A DNA stretch of 64,000 nucleotides from Lutibacter litoralis (GTDB lineage: Bacteria > Bacteroidota > Bacteroidia > Flavobacteriales > Flavobacteriaceae): assembly GCF_014646675.1 (NCBI RefSeq), contig NZ_BMNS01000007.1, forward strand, positions 124,001 through 188,000, in the 5' to 3' direction. Below the pieces are notes generated by a model. The model was not told where the DNA came from and made no database searches. It was given only the letters and a program-made list of their open reading frames with translations. A program made the position numbers and the translations under genes. Shown here piece after piece: positions 8,812 through 18,006 of this stretch; positions within the stretch are counted from its first letter, which is position 1, and every line of letters begins with the position of its first letter.

Positions 8812-9111
8812 TTAATTTTTATTTAGTAAAATTTTTAGTTTTTTTATTAAAATTAAAGCGACTAAACCTCCTAAAAATGAAATTAATAAATTTAAAATAA
8901 GGAGGTTAAAATTTATGTTTCCTGATTCTACTATTGTAAAAGGATCAAAACCCAATCGTCCAAAAGATTTCATAAAAAGAATACTGCCAAACACACCTGC
9001 AATTGTATTTCCAATACTACCTAAAGAATATTTTTTAAATACAACAGCCATTAAATTTGCTCCTATAATACCTGATAAAATACTTATTAATGAAATTAAA
9101 GTTGCGGTCAT
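8812..9111 (-). CDS. Small three-helix membrane protein downstream of cydB
   Basis: 99 residues, almost all hydrophobic: three predicted TM helices (about 5-22, 30-47 and 67-90) with a glycine-rich GSIGNTIAGVFGSILF segment reminiscent of GlsB/YeaQ-type small membrane proteins. It starts 10 bp after the cydB stop on the same strand and is probably the last gene of the cyd transcript. It is much longer than CydX and does not resemble it, so a role in the oxidase is not implied by sequence. Confidence 0.6.
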   Translation of the reverse strand: MTATLISLISILSGIIGANLMAVVFKKYSLGSIGNTIAGVFGSILFMKSFGRLGFDPFTIVESGNINFNLLILNLLISFLGGLVALILIKKLKILLNKN

Positions 9112-9121
9112 AATTGCTTAA

Positions 9122-10195
9122 TTAATGTCCGTAATCCATTTTGTCAATTTTTCCTTTTAATAGCCTTTTTTGAATAATAATATAAATTACAAGTAAAATA
9201 ACACCTATAATTACCCAATTAAAAGCAACTGATAATCCATAGTCAGTTGTTGCTGTGTTATAAATTGTTAGCGATTCATTTATTGAATTTGTTGATGGTA
9301 AAATTACTGGAAATATAGAAGCCAATGAAGATGTAATACCTCCAATTATTAATAATGTTGAAAGTGCAAAATTATAACTATCCTTCTTAATTTTCTTAAT
9401 AAAAAATAGTCCAAATAATCCAGTAAAATAAATAATCGGAAAAATAATTAAATAAGGTCTTTTAGCAAAATTATCCAATGAATTTGGATTGACAATCTGC
9501 CAAACAACTATTGAAAATATGGTTAGTACTAGTAACACAATATTTAAATTAAAAATAACATTTTTTAGCTTTTTATTAATAGATGCGTTTGTTTTTAATC
9601 GTATCCATGTGGCTCCGTGAATGGCTAAAGTTACTACGGCAATAATTCCAATAATTATTGTAAAATAGTCAATTACACCTGGGTGTTCGGTTAGTGGGCT
9701 AAAACTACTATCCCATAAAGGAAGAAAAAAGTAATGTGGTTCATAAAGAGATATTTCATTTTCAACACCACCTAAATTTACACCTCTAACAATATTTCCT
9801 AAAGCAATTCCAAAAAATAATGCCAATAGTAAACTAGAAATTCCAAAAGAAGTATCCCAAATCGCAGTCCACATTGTATTGTTAAACTGACTTCTAAATT
9901 CTAAACCAATAGCTCTAAAAACAATTAACCAAAGCACAATAATTAGTGGTAAATAAAAGCCGCTAAATACAGACGCATAAAATGTTGGAAAAGCCATAAA
10001 TAACATTCCGCCTCCGGCTACAAGCCAAACTTCGTTAAAATCCCAAAATAGACCCGCAGCTTTTGCTACTACTTTTTTGTCTTTTTCTTTTTTTGCAAAA
10101 AATAAATGAATAATACCCGTACCAAAATTATAACCATCTAAAATAAAGAAAATGGTCAATACAAGTGCAATAATAATATACCAAAATAGTTCCAT
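9122..10195 (-). CDS. cydB: Cytochrome bd oxidase subunit II
   Basis: 357 residues and about nine TM helices. The N-terminus ILDGYNFGTGIIHLFFAKKE and the segment FWDFNEVWLVAGGGMLFMAFP (about 50-70) are the hallmark of CydB, and a later GATWIRLKT matches the family. Subunit II pairs with CydA in the inner membrane to form the quinol:O2 oxidoreductase used under low oxygen. The gene starts 3 bp after cydA, as in a normal cydAB operon. The C-terminal membrane helix ends with a basic RLLKGKIDKMDYGH tail. Confidence 0.95.
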   Translation of the reverse strand: MELFWYIIIALVLTIFFILDGYNFGTGIIHLFFAKKEKDKKVVAKAAGLFWDFNEVWLVAGGGMLFMAFPTFYASVFSGFYLPLIIVLWLIVFRAIGLEFRSQFNNTMWTAIWDTSFGISSLLLALFFGIALGNIVRGVNLGGVENEISLYEPHYFFLPLWDSSFSPLTEHPGVIDYFTIIIGIIAVVTLAIHGATWIRLKTNASINKKLKNVIFNLNIVLLVLTIFSIVVWQIVNPNSLDNFAKRPYLIIFPIIYFTGLFGLFFIKKIKKDSYNFALSTLLIIGGITSSLASIFPVILPSTNSINESLTIYNTATTDYGLSVAFNWVIIGVILLVIYIIIQKRLLKGKIDKMDYGH

Positions 10196-10198
10196 AAT

Positions 10199-11530
10199 TT
10201 AATGTTTTATAGGTTTAGGGCCTTGATGAATAGTTTTACCAACCAATATTAAAAATAACAATCCAAGAAGCATATAAAGTCCCACAAAACCAAGGAGTGT
10301 AAATAAAGTGTTTCCTGAAGAAACTGTAGGAGAAACACCTTCACTAGTTTTTAACAATCCATAAACCAAGTAAGGTTGCCTGCCTAACTCTGCAACATAC
10401 CAACCGGTAATGTTAGCTATATAAGGAAACGGCACTAAAAACATAATTGTCCAAAGTATTGGTTTTATAGTGTGTAATCTTTTTTTCCAAAGAAAGAAGG
10501 CCGCTAATAGCATAATACCAATAAAAATAGTACCTAAACCAACCATAATATGGTAAGAGTAGTATAATGCAGGAATATTATCTGGTAATTCTTCTTTTTT
10601 AAATTGGTCCATTCCAACAATTTGTTTGTTCCAATCTTGATAGGTTAAAAAGCTTAAAATATTTGGGACAGCAATTTTATTGTCCAATTTTTTTTCGACC
10701 ATATTTGGCTGTCCAATAAGTACAATTTCAGCTCCGGCTTCCTCAGTTTCAAAAATACCTTCCATTGCAGCAAAAGTTGCTGGTTGATATTTGGCTACAT
10801 TTTTAGCATTCCAATCTCCTGTTGGAAAAGCAACTAATAAACTTGATACTAAACCGAAAATTACACCAGTTTTTAAAAATAATTTACCGTGTTCTAAATT
10901 TTTATTTCTTAAGATATAAAATGCTCCAATACTTGCTACAACAAAAGCAGAAGTAACCACAGAAGCAAACTGATTGTGTAAAAAAGCAGGAATCAGCCAT
11001 GGATTAGTGAATAATGCTGAAAAATTTTCAAGTACAAATTTACCGTTATCTAAAATTTCATAACCAACTGGATGTTGCATCCAAGCGTTGGTTGCTAATA
11101 TAAACCAACCGCTTGCCCAAGAGCCTAAAAAAACTAAAAAACCAGTTAAAAAATGTAGTTTTTGACCCATTAATTTTTCTCCAAAAATAAAAAGTGCTAA
11201 GAATGAAGACTCTAGAAAGAAAGAAAACATTCCTTCCATGGCCAAAGTTTGACCAATTATCCCACCTGTTAATTCCGAAAATTTAGCCCAATTTGTACCA
11301 AATTGAAACTCCATAGGAATTCCAGTTACAACGCCCATTGTAAAATTAATAGCAAATATTTTCATAAAAAACAATGCAGCATCGTTGTACTTTTGAATCT
11401 TAGTTCTTAAAAATTTCCATTTAAAATAAACTATCATTAAAGATAATCCCATTGTTAATTGTGGAAATATATAGTGGAACGTGATAGTAAATGCAAATTG
11501 CAATCTATCGTAGAAAATCATATCTTCCAT
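10199..11530 (-). CDS. cydA: Cytochrome bd oxidase subunit I
   Basis: 443 residues, shorter than the E. coli-type protein (over 500), consistent with a short Q-loop. The heme-ligand histidine lies at residue 19 (FTITFHYIFP), a second conserved His near 185 (AFLHNQFA), and the acidic pair E99/E107 is in LAMEGMFSFFLESSF. The C-terminal GWYVAELGRQPYLVYG is diagnostic. It oxidises quinol and reduces O2 to water in the inner membrane with high oxygen affinity. It is the first gene of a three-gene minus-strand operon. The region to the divergent SDR gene (11531-11734) carries the promoters, but no perfect TAnnTTTG box was seen for cydA. Confidence 0.95.
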   Translation of the reverse strand: MEDMIFYDRLQFAFTITFHYIFPQLTMGLSLMIVYFKWKFLRTKIQKYNDAALFFMKIFAINFTMGVVTGIPMEFQFGTNWAKFSELTGGIIGQTLAMEGMFSFFLESSFLALFIFGEKLMGQKLHFLTGFLVFLGSWASGWFILATNAWMQHPVGYEILDNGKFVLENFSALFTNPWLIPAFLHNQFASVVTSAFVVASIGAFYILRNKNLEHGKLFLKTGVIFGLVSSLLVAFPTGDWNAKNVAKYQPATFAAMEGIFETEEAGAEIVLIGQPNMVEKKLDNKIAVPNILSFLTYQDWNKQIVGMDQFKKEELPDNIPALYYSYHIMVGLGTIFIGIMLLAAFFLWKKRLHTIKPILWTIMFLVPFPYIANITGWYVAELGRQPYLVYGLLKTSEGVSPTVSSGNTLFTLLGFVGLYMLLGLLFLILVGKTIHQGPKPIKH

Positions 11531-11651
11531 TTATGAAAAAATTATAGTTGAATAGGTAATTTAAAGTTGTAAAATTACAAATTAAAAGAAAACTCTGTGT
11601 AAACAAACAAGCATAAATGTGGAGTTTATTTCTTAATAAGCCTTTAAATTT

Positions 11652-11659
11652 TAACTTTG
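11652..11659 (+). promoter_or_regulatory. Possible -7 box (TAACTTTG) for the SDR gene
   Basis: TAACTTTG fits the Bacteroidota -7 consensus TAnnTTTG, about 75 bp before the ATG at 11735. No TTG is found at the expected -33 distance, so this is a partial match. Confidence 0.35.
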
Positions 11660-11734
11660 CCTAATAAATGTTGAATTAGAATTTTAAAAACAATAGAATA
11701 CATTAATTTATACCAATATAAAAACAAAACAATA

Positions 11735-12448
11735 ATGGAATTAAAAAGTAAAAAAGCTATTATAACAGGTGGAAGTAGAGGTTTAGGAAAAGCTACAGCT
11801 ATTGCATTTGCAAAAGAAGGAATGGCTATTGCAATTACAGGCAGAAATGAAGAAAAATTGAAAGAAACCGTTTCTGAACTAAAAGCTTTTGGCGTTACAG
11901 CAACTTATCAAGTTTTTGATGTTGCTAATTATGATGAAGTTAAAATTGGTATCAAAAATATTATTAAGACATTGGGTTCTGTTGATATTTTGGTAAACAA
12001 TGCTGGTATTGCAGCTTTCGGAACTTTAAATGAAATGGATGCTAATTTGTGGGAAAACATTATTAAAACCAACGTTTTAGGAATGTACTATGTTACTAAA
12101 GAAGTGCTTCCGTACTTAATTGAAAAAAACGAAGGAGATATTATAAATGTTTCATCAACTGCTGGTTTAAATGGAAATGCATCAACTTCTGCTTATTCAG
12201 CATCTAAATTTGCAGTTATTGGCTTGTCACAATCTTTAATGAAAGAAGTCCGTAAAAATAATATTAGAGTAAATACCTTAACACCAAGTACTATAGCTAC
12301 AGATATGGCATTGGAATTAGGAATTACAGATGGAAATGTCGAAAAAGTGCTACAGCCAGAAGATTTTGCGCAGTTAATTTTAGCAGGATTGAAATTACCA
12401 AGAAGAGCTATGATGGCAAATGCTTCGTTATGGTCAACAAATCCTTAA
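11735..12448 (+). CDS. SDR-family oxidoreductase (FabG-like)
   Basis: 237 residues, the normal size of classical short-chain dehydrogenases. Motifs in order: nucleotide-binding TGGSRGLGK (about 10-18), NNAG (about 89-92), a catalytic Ser in INVSSTAG (about 138-145), and YSASK (about 152-156, Tyr and Lys of the active site). It is a cytosolic NAD(P)H-dependent reductase. The substrate is not defined, and FabG or a sugar/ketone reductase are both possible. It stands alone between the divergent cyd operon and the convergent der gene, with a two-way terminator after it. Confidence 0.88.
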   Translation: MELKSKKAIITGGSRGLGKATAIAFAKEGMAIAITGRNEEKLKETVSELKAFGVTATYQVFDVANYDEVKIGIKNIIKTLGSVDILVNNAGIAAFGTLNEMDANLWENIIKTNVLGMYYVTKEVLPYLIEKNEGDIINVSSTAGLNGNASTSAYSASKFAVIGLSQSLMKEVRKNNIRVNTLTPSTIATDMALELGITDGNVEKVLQPEDFAQLILAGLKLPRRAMMANASLWSTNP

Positions 12449-12484
12449 TAAAATTGCGTTTGTATTAGTATTTACGTTCAAAAC

Positions 12485-12522
12485 AAAAACAGCCTTAACT
12501 TTATAAAGTTAAGGCTGTTTTT
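12485..12522. terminator. Bidirectional terminator between SDR gene and der
   Basis: A perfect inverted repeat with 18-bp arms (12485-12502 and 12505-12522) and a 2-base centre. It has A-rich and T-rich flanks, so it can act as an intrinsic terminator for both convergent genes. Confidence 0.85.
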
Positions 12523-12539
12523 GTATATTAAAATGAATG

Positions 12540-13841
12540 TTATTTCTGTCTAAAATAAATTACAATTGGCACTCCTTTTAAGTCAAACAATTCGCGTAAT
12601 TTGTTTTCTACAAAACGTTTGTACGGATCTCTAATGTATTGAGGTAAATTACAGAAAAACACAAATTGTGGTGTTGGCGTTGGCAACTGCATGCAATACT
12701 TAATTTTAACAAATTTACCTTTATAAGCAGGAGGAGAATATTGTTTTACAATTTCTAACATAGTATCGTTTAACTTACTAGTAGGAATTCGTTTTTTTCT
12801 GTTTTCAAAAACTTCAACTGCGGTTTCAATTGCTTTAAATATACGTTGCTTTGTTAATGCGCTTATAAATAAAATTGGAACATCTGTAAACGGAGCAATT
12901 TCTTTTCTTACTTGAGCTTCAAAATCGCGCATGGTGTTGGTTTCTTTTTCAATAAGATCCCATTTGTTTACTAAAATTATAATTCCTTTTTTATTTTTTT
13001 CTGCCAGCCAAAAAATGTTTTCATCCTGACCTTCAAAACCACGTGTAGCATCCAAAACTAAAATCGCAACATCACAATGCTCAATGGCTCTAACTGCTCT
13101 CATTACCGTATAAAATTCTAGATCTTCTTTAACTTTAGACTTTTTTCGAATTCCAGCAGTGTCTACTAAGTTAAAATCAAACCCAAAACGGTTGTATTTT
13201 GTATCGATAGAATCTCTTGTTGTGCCAGCAATATCTGTAACCACAAATCTTTCTTGACCAATTAAAGCATTTATAAAAGACGATTTTCCGGCATTTGGAC
13301 GACCAACAACGGCAAATCTTGGTAATTCATCTTTTTCTTCAGGAGCATCTTCTAGTTTTTCAGCTAAAGCATCTAACAGTTCACCAGTTCCACTTCCATT
13401 AATAGAAGAGATGGTAAAATAATCTCCCAATCCGAGGTTGTAAAATTCAACAGCATCAGCATCTCGCATGGCATTGTCAACTTTATTAACAGCCATTAAT
13501 ATTGGTTTTTTTACTTTACGAAGAAGCTTGGCAACTTCAGAATCCATTGGAGTAATACCTTGCTCAACATCAACTACAAAAATTATAATATCGGCTTCTT
13601 CAATAGCTAATTGTACTTGTTTTCTAATTTCTTCTTCAAAAACATCATCAGAGCCAACAGCATATCCACCAGTATCAATAACCGAAAATTCTTTTCCGTT
13701 CCAGTCACTTTTTCCGTAATGTCTATCACGTGTTACACCACTTACAGAATCTACAATAGCTTCTCTACGTTGTACTAAACGGTTAAATAACGTTGATTTT
13801 CCAACATTAGGTCTTCCTACTATGGCTACAATATTGCTCAT
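12540..13841 (-). CDS. der: Ribosome-assembly GTPase Der (EngA)
   Basis: 433 residues from the ATG at 13841 ([19 protein letters not shown]). An upstream in-frame codon at 13877 is rejected because a good -7 promoter box lies inside that extension. Two tandem G domains are visible: G1 GRPNVGKS and later GRPNAGKS, G3 DTGG and DTAG, and G4 NKVD and NKWD. A C-terminal KH-like domain ends [12 protein letters not shown]. The protein acts in 50S ribosomal subunit maturation. Length and domain order are normal for the family. Confidence 0.96.
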   Translation of the reverse strand: MSNIVAIVGRPNVGKSTLFNRLVQRREAIVDSVSGVTRDRHYGKSDWNGKEFSVIDTGGYAVGSDDVFEEEIRKQVQLAIEEADIIIFVVDVEQGITPMDSEVAKLLRKVKKPILMAVNKVDNAMRDADAVEFYNLGLGDYFTISSINGSGTGELLDALAEKLEDAPEEKDELPRFAVVGRPNAGKSSFINALIGQERFVVTDIAGTTRDSIDTKYNRFGFDFNLVDTAGIRKKSKVKEDLEFYTVMRAVRAIEHCDVAILVLDATRGFEGQDENIFWLAEKNKKGIIILVNKWDLIEKETNTMRDFEAQVRKEIAPFTDVPILFISALTKQRIFKAIETAVEVFENRKKRIPTSKLNDTMLEIVKQYSPPAYKGKFVKIKYCMQLPTPTPQFVFFCNLPQYIRDPYKRFVENKLRELFDLKGVPIVIYFRQK

Positions 13842-13864
13842 AAAATTCGTCTTGAAATTTTTTG

Positions 13865-13872
13865 CAAAAGTA
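13865..13872 (-). promoter_or_regulatory. der promoter -7 box (TACTTTTG)
   Basis: On the minus strand TACTTTTG matches TAnnTTTG and lies 23 bp before the der ATG at 13841, which predicts a short leader. No clear TTG was found at -33. Confidence 0.5.
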
Positions 13873-13964
13873 AACAATTTAAATTTGAAATTTGATGTAT
13901 TATCAATTCAAAATTAGACATTTAATTAAATTTACTATATTTCAAAACCAATAAACCAAACTTT

Positions 13965-14468
13965 ATGAAAGATTATTTAAATAGTGATATTCATTTGCGT
14001 CCAAGATTTAAAATGAATTTTAGTGAAAGTCAGGATGTTTTAATTTCAAAATTCAAAAAAAATTTAAAATCTGAAAATTGTAATTATTGTAGTAAAATTG
14101 TTGATGGCCATATAGTTATAGATGTTCCAGTTGATGAAAATCACTTTTGGTCCCCTCAGTTAAATATTGAGATTGAAAAAATGAATGGAGATGAAACAAT
14201 TGTAAAAGGATTGTTTGGGCCAAAACCACAACTATGGACATTATTTATGTTTTTTCATTTCGCCATGGCAGCTGCTTTTATTGGTTTTTCTATTATGACC
14301 TACGTACAGTGGACTTTAAAAGAAGATAATAGTATGGCTTTAATAATAGTGATTGGTTTACCTATTCTGTGGATTGTTATGTATTTTTTAGGAAGAATTG
14401 GAAGAAGAAAAGGACACAAACAAATGGATGAATTATATGGATTTATGATGAAAACCTTGGAGGTTTAG
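13965..14468 (+). CDS. Uncharacterised protein with two C-terminal TM helices
   Basis: 167 residues, not recognised. The first ~90 residues look like a soluble alpha/beta domain (VLISKFKKNLKSENCNYCSK, then VIDVPVDENHFWSPQLNIEI). These are followed by two TM helices (about 93-115 and 123-143) and a basic GRIGRRKGHKQMDEL tail. It is transcribed alone, divergently from der. An AAGTTT/AAAGTTTG-type AT-rich repeat follows its stop. No function can be assigned. Confidence 0.6.
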   Translation: MKDYLNSDIHLRPRFKMNFSESQDVLISKFKKNLKSENCNYCSKIVDGHIVIDVPVDENHFWSPQLNIEIEKMNGDETIVKGLFGPKPQLWTLFMFFHFAMAAAFIGFSIMTYVQWTLKEDNSMALIIVIGLPILWIVMYFLGRIGRRKGHKQMDELYGFMMKTLEV

Positions 14469-14535
14469 GGTTAGAAAGTTTAAAAGTTTGAAAGTTGTAA
14501 AGTATTGAAGATTCAAAGGTTTAAAATATAAATTT

Positions 14536-15318
14536 CTATTTAAACTCTTTTATTAATTCATCTAAAATAATAGTTTCCGGGTTTTTAGAATTGGTTTTAT
14601 TAATGAAACGAATATTTAATCTTTTTGATTTTTTAAGTAAAATGGTGTCTGTAGAATCTAGAATTTCAGCAAGTTCTTTAACTGTTGTATTGTTTCCAAT
14701 TATAGAATCTATGCGATCTTCAGATTTGTAGGTTTCTAATGTTATAGGATTATTTAGACCAAATTCTACTATGTTGATTTCTAGTGAATAATCAATATTA
14801 TTTATTTTTGTTAGTTGGTTTGAATTGAAAAATAATAAAGCCACAGAAAATAGGATTAAATTATACAATCCATGTTGTAAAACTCCCCAAAAAAAGCCAA
14901 GTTTAAGTCTTACATAACCCAAAGTAATGCCAGCAATAATTTGAGGTAAAACAATAAGTGGCGCTAAAATATAGAATAAACTATTTGTGTTGCTATAATT
15001 TGTAAGATGCATTAAGGCAAATGCAATGGCAAATAAATAGAAGAATATTCTAAAATGCTTAAACCAGAAGGTTTTTGCTTTGTTTTTAGTAAGAAAATCA
15101 AAGAAGTGGAATACTAAATTTCGTTCATATTTTAAAGGAAATCGAAAAATTAGTTCTTCAATAAATGGAACAATTACTGCAGCCAATAAAATAATTGAGA
15201 CTGCATTTTTAATAGAAAAAATATCTTCTATAGGGTCTGATTCTAATTCAAACAAAAAAGAATCAATAAATGATGTAATTCCTGAAGCAAAAATGACCAA
15301 TATAAAATCTAAAAGCAA
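14536..15318 (-). CDS. CPBP-family intramembrane metalloprotease (start uncertain)
   Basis: 260 residues from a TTG at 15318. Motif 1 is EELIFRFPL (the EExxxR of CPBP/CAAX proteases, about residues 59-67) and a later H in ALMHLTNYSN and GVLQHGLYN supplies the other metal-binding His residues. There are five or six TM helices and a C-terminal extracytoplasmic tail of ~90 residues. The frame remains open upstream as far as the era stop at 15451 and encodes a plausible cytosolic N-terminus (TIVKDLFDFLKNPQDN, then KQKWKIL), but contains no ATG, GTG or TTG. The true start may therefore be a rare codon or the TTG. Confidence 0.75.
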   Translation of the reverse strand: MLLDFILVIFASGITSFIDSFLFELESDPIEDIFSIKNAVSIILLAAVIVPFIEELIFRFPLKYERNLVFHFFDFLTKNKAKTFWFKHFRIFFYLFAIAFALMHLTNYSNTNSLFYILAPLIVLPQIIAGITLGYVRLKLGFFWGVLQHGLYNLILFSVALLFFNSNQLTKINNIDYSLEINIVEFGLNNPITLETYKSEDRIDSIIGNNTTVKELAEILDSTDTILLKKSKRLNIRFINKTNSKNPETIILDELIKEFK

Positions 15319-15450
15319 AATAGAAAATAAAATTTTCCATTTTTGTTTTGTAGAAAGGGTTTCGTTAAAATTATCTTGAGGATTTTTTAAAAAATCAAAT
15401 AAATCCTTAACTATTGTATTAATTCCATAGCTAATAATTATGAATTCGGA

Positions 15451-16332
15451 TTAATCGTTATATCCAAATCTACGTAATTGACGTTTATCACTTCGCCAAT
15501 TCTTATTCACCTTTACGTACAATTCTAAATGAATTTTTTTACCGAAAAACTTTTCTAAATCTTTTCTAGCTTCAACTCCAACACGCTTTAATGCGGAGCC
15601 TTTATGGCCAATAATAATCCCTTTCTGAGTCTCGCGTTCTACCATTATTACAGAACGAATTTTAATTATTTTATCACTTTCAAAAAACTCTTCAGTTTCT
15701 ACTTCAACCGCATACGGAATTTCTTTTTTATAGTGCAGTAATATTTTTTCGCGAATGGCTTCATTAATAAAAAAACGTTCAGGTTTATCTGTTAATTGAT
15801 CTTTTGGATAAAACGGCGGAGATTCTGGTAACAGTTCAACAATTCTAGTAAAAACACCATCTACATTAAAATTTTCTAAAGCAGAGATTAAAGTTACTTC
15901 GGCATTTGGTACTTTCTCTTTCCAATACAATAATTTTTCTTCTACTTGTTCTTGAGAAGAAGTGTCAATTTTATTGATTAGCAATAATACGGGTATTTTT
16001 GAGTTTGTGATTTTATTGAAAAAGGCTTCATCTTTTAATTCCTTTTCACCAATTTCAACCATATAAATAAGTACATCTGCATCTTCAAAAGCCGATTTTA
16101 CAAAACCCATCATAGATTCTTGTAATTCGTATGCTGGTTTTATAATTCCCGGTGTATCAGAAAATAATATTTGAAAATCTTCACCATTTACAATGCCTAA
16201 AATTCTATGACGCGTTGTTTGTGCTTTTGAAGTGATAATAGACAATTTTTCACCTACAAGGGCATTCATTAAGGTTGATTTACCAACATTTGGATTTCCA
16301 ATAATATTTACAAAACCTGCTTTGTGTTTCAT
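15451..16332 (-). CDS. era: GTPase Era
   Basis: 293 residues from the ATG at 16332 (MKHKAGFVNIIGNPNVGKST). A TTG two codons upstream is less likely. G motifs: GNPNVGKS, SDTPGI and NKID. The C-terminal KH domain has GIIIGHKGSALKRVG. Era binds 16S rRNA and is needed for 30S maturation. The CPBP gene follows directly in the same reading frame, suggesting translational coupling. A minus-strand -7 box TACCTTTG lies at 16351-16358. Confidence 0.96.
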   Translation of the reverse strand: MKHKAGFVNIIGNPNVGKSTLMNALVGEKLSIITSKAQTTRHRILGIVNGEDFQILFSDTPGIIKPAYELQESMMGFVKSAFEDADVLIYMVEIGEKELKDEAFFNKITNSKIPVLLLINKIDTSSQEQVEEKLLYWKEKVPNAEVTLISALENFNVDGVFTRIVELLPESPPFYPKDQLTDKPERFFINEAIREKILLHYKKEIPYAVEVETEEFFESDKIIKIRSVIMVERETQKGIIIGHKGSALKRVGVEARKDLEKFFGKKIHLELYVKVNKNWRSDKRQLRRFGYND

Positions 16333-16350
16333 TTTCAATGTTTAAGGCGG

Positions 16351-16358
16351 CAAAGGTA
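16351..16358 (-). promoter_or_regulatory. era promoter -7 box (TACCTTTG)
   Basis: TACCTTTG on the minus strand fits TAnnTTTG. It lies 18 bp before the era ATG, so the leader would be only about a dozen bases. It is back-to-back with the tRNA promoter at 16390-16419. Confidence 0.5.
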
Positions 16359-16389
16359 CTCTTTAATATTTTTAACTGAAAAAAACTTC

Positions 16390-16419
16390 TTGTATTTTTA
16401 AAAAAAGGTTGTACATTTG
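16390..16419 (+). promoter_or_regulatory. tRNA-fMet promoter
   Basis: TTG at 16390-16392 and TACATTTG at 16412-16419, with a 19-nt spacer. This is an exact match to the Bacteroidota -33/-7 consensus, ending 10 bp before the first tRNA base. Confidence 0.85.
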
Positions 16420-16429
16420 CAATCCAAAT

Positions 16430-16502
<73 letters not shown>

Positions 16503-16508
16503 CTATAT

Positions 16509-16533
16509 AGCCCAGTTTTACTGGGCTTTTTTG
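16509..16533 (+). terminator. tRNA-fMet terminator
   Basis: AGCCCAG / CTGGGCT stem with a 5-nt loop followed by a T-run, a few bases after the tRNA. Confidence 0.85.
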
Positions 16534-16712
16534 TTTTTAAAGCAAAATTGTAACAAAATCAATGTCTTTTAGGGTCGATTTAACAATACTGTTAAAGCTA
16601 TAAACTTAAATTGTTATTAGTTCAAATTTTCGAAAGGAGAGAGGAAATTAAATTCCAGAGATTTATTAGAATTTTCAAGCTAGTAGTAGATTCTCGTATT
16701 CAAATAAATTAG

Positions 16713-17573
16713 TTACACATAATTTTTTAAAACTTCGCTTCTCGATAAACTTTTTAATCTTCTAATAGATTTTTCTTTAATTTGCCTTACGCGTTCGCGA
16801 GATAAATGTAGAATTTCTCCAATCTCTTCGAGACTCTTGGAAGGTATATTTCCTAATCCAAAGCTCAACTCTATTATAATAGCCTCACTTGGTTTAAGAG
16901 TTCTTAAAACACGTTTAATGTCTGTTTTTAAAGATTCGTAGAGTAATTTTTTATCTGGGTTTGATGATTTTTTAAAATTTAAACTATCGTAAAGATTTGA
17001 ACCTTCACCTACTATTAAAGGGGTATCCATAGATATATGCCGGGTTGAATTTTTTAATGCAGTTTGTACTTCACTTATTGAAATATTAAGTGTTTCGGAA
17101 ATCTCTTCAATAGAAGGAGTCACTTCATTTTTTTGTTCTAATAATGAACCTATTTTTTTAATTTTATTAATAGTGCCAATTTTATTTAATGGTAATCGAA
17201 TCATACGAGATTGCTCTGCTAGGGCTTGTAAAATTGATTGACGAATCCACCAAACTGCATAAGAAATAAATTTAAAGCCACGAGTTTCATCAAAACGTTT
17301 TGCAGCTTTTATTAATCCAATATTTCCTTCATTTATTAAATCTGATAACGCTAAACCTTGATTTTGATATTGTTTTGCTACAGAAACTACAAATCTTAAG
17401 TTGCTCAAGGCTAATTTTTCTAAGGCTATGTTATCTCCAGATTTTATTCTTTTTGCTAATTCAACTTCCTTTTCAGCTGAAATCATATCAACTTTTGAGA
17501 TTTCTTGAAAATATTTCTCTAAAGAAGTTTCTTCTCTTGTTGTAGGCTGTATTGTAATTTTAAGCTGTCTCAT
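16713..17573 (-). CDS. RpoD-type sigma factor, divergent paralogue
   Basis: 286 residues, the compact size of Bacteroidota primary sigma factors (no region 1.1). Region 1.2/2.1 starts at TSLEKYFQEISKV. Region 2 has NLRFVVSVAKQYQNQGLALS, FDETRGFKFISYAVWWIRQS and the -10-binding helix. Region 4 has SLEEIGEILHLSRERVRQIK. Against the usual Bacteroidota RpoD, regions 3 and 4 are diverged (KPSEAIIIELSFGLGNIPSK in place of the usual LTPREADVVRLYFGL form; terminal LKNYV). It is either the housekeeping factor in a diverged lineage or, more likely, a group-2 paralogue. It is monocistronic and divergent from the YceI block. Confidence 0.85.
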   Translation of the reverse strand: MRQLKITIQPTTREETSLEKYFQEISKVDMISAEKEVELAKRIKSGDNIALEKLALSNLRFVVSVAKQYQNQGLALSDLINEGNIGLIKAAKRFDETRGFKFISYAVWWIRQSILQALAEQSRMIRLPLNKIGTINKIKKIGSLLEQKNEVTPSIEEISETLNISISEVQTALKNSTRHISMDTPLIVGEGSNLYDSLNFKKSSNPDKKLLYESLKTDIKRVLRTLKPSEAIIIELSFGLGNIPSKSLEEIGEILHLSRERVRQIKEKSIRRLKSLSRSEVLKNYV

Positions 17574-18006
17574 TTTATAGTTGAAAAAGTGTTATTAGAA
17601 CTAAAAAATTAAAATTCAGATTGATAGTACTAATTTTCAAAAAAAGACCAATAATTCTTATAATTCAATGAGTTTTATCATTTTATGAATTGATTGATAT
17701 CATAAATTAAAACATTTTGTAAAATTTCACCAGAATTCAAAAAACTAATTTTTATAAATTAATAAAAAAATGCATAGAATATTTTATAAAGATTTCAAAA
17801 TATGATAAAAGTCATTTTATGAATTAAAATTTGCAAAGACGCATTGAATAAATTATATTATATATCTCTATTCACTGTTTTGTTTGGGGATATCCTACCA
17901 TATTCAAAACATGATAAAAGTCATATTTTAATAAAATTATGATTTTTGTCATTCTTGATTGGGGATTATTGATATACTTTTGTACTGAATTTAAAACAAC
18001 ATTAAA
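17574..18006. promoter_or_regulatory. Intergenic region with four ATGA-N6-TCAT palindromes
   Basis: The 433 bp between the divergent sigma gene and the first yceI-like gene contain no gene. Four 14-bp sites of the form ATGA-N6-TCAT occur at 17668-17681, 17802-17815, 17911-17924 and 17939-17952. The second and third are identical. Copy 4 ends 2 bp before the TTG of the yceI promoter. The dyad size resembles Crp/Fnr-type half-site spacing, so a Crp/Fnr-family regulator is an inference. Confidence 0.6.
17955..17982 (+). promoter_or_regulatory. Promoter of the YceI-porin block
   Basis: TTG at 17955-17957 and TACTTTTG at 17975-17982 with a 17-nt spacer, 24 bp before the ATG at 18007. This is an exact match to TTG...TAnnTTTG. 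A palindromic operator-like site sits immediately upstream. Confidence 0.7.
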
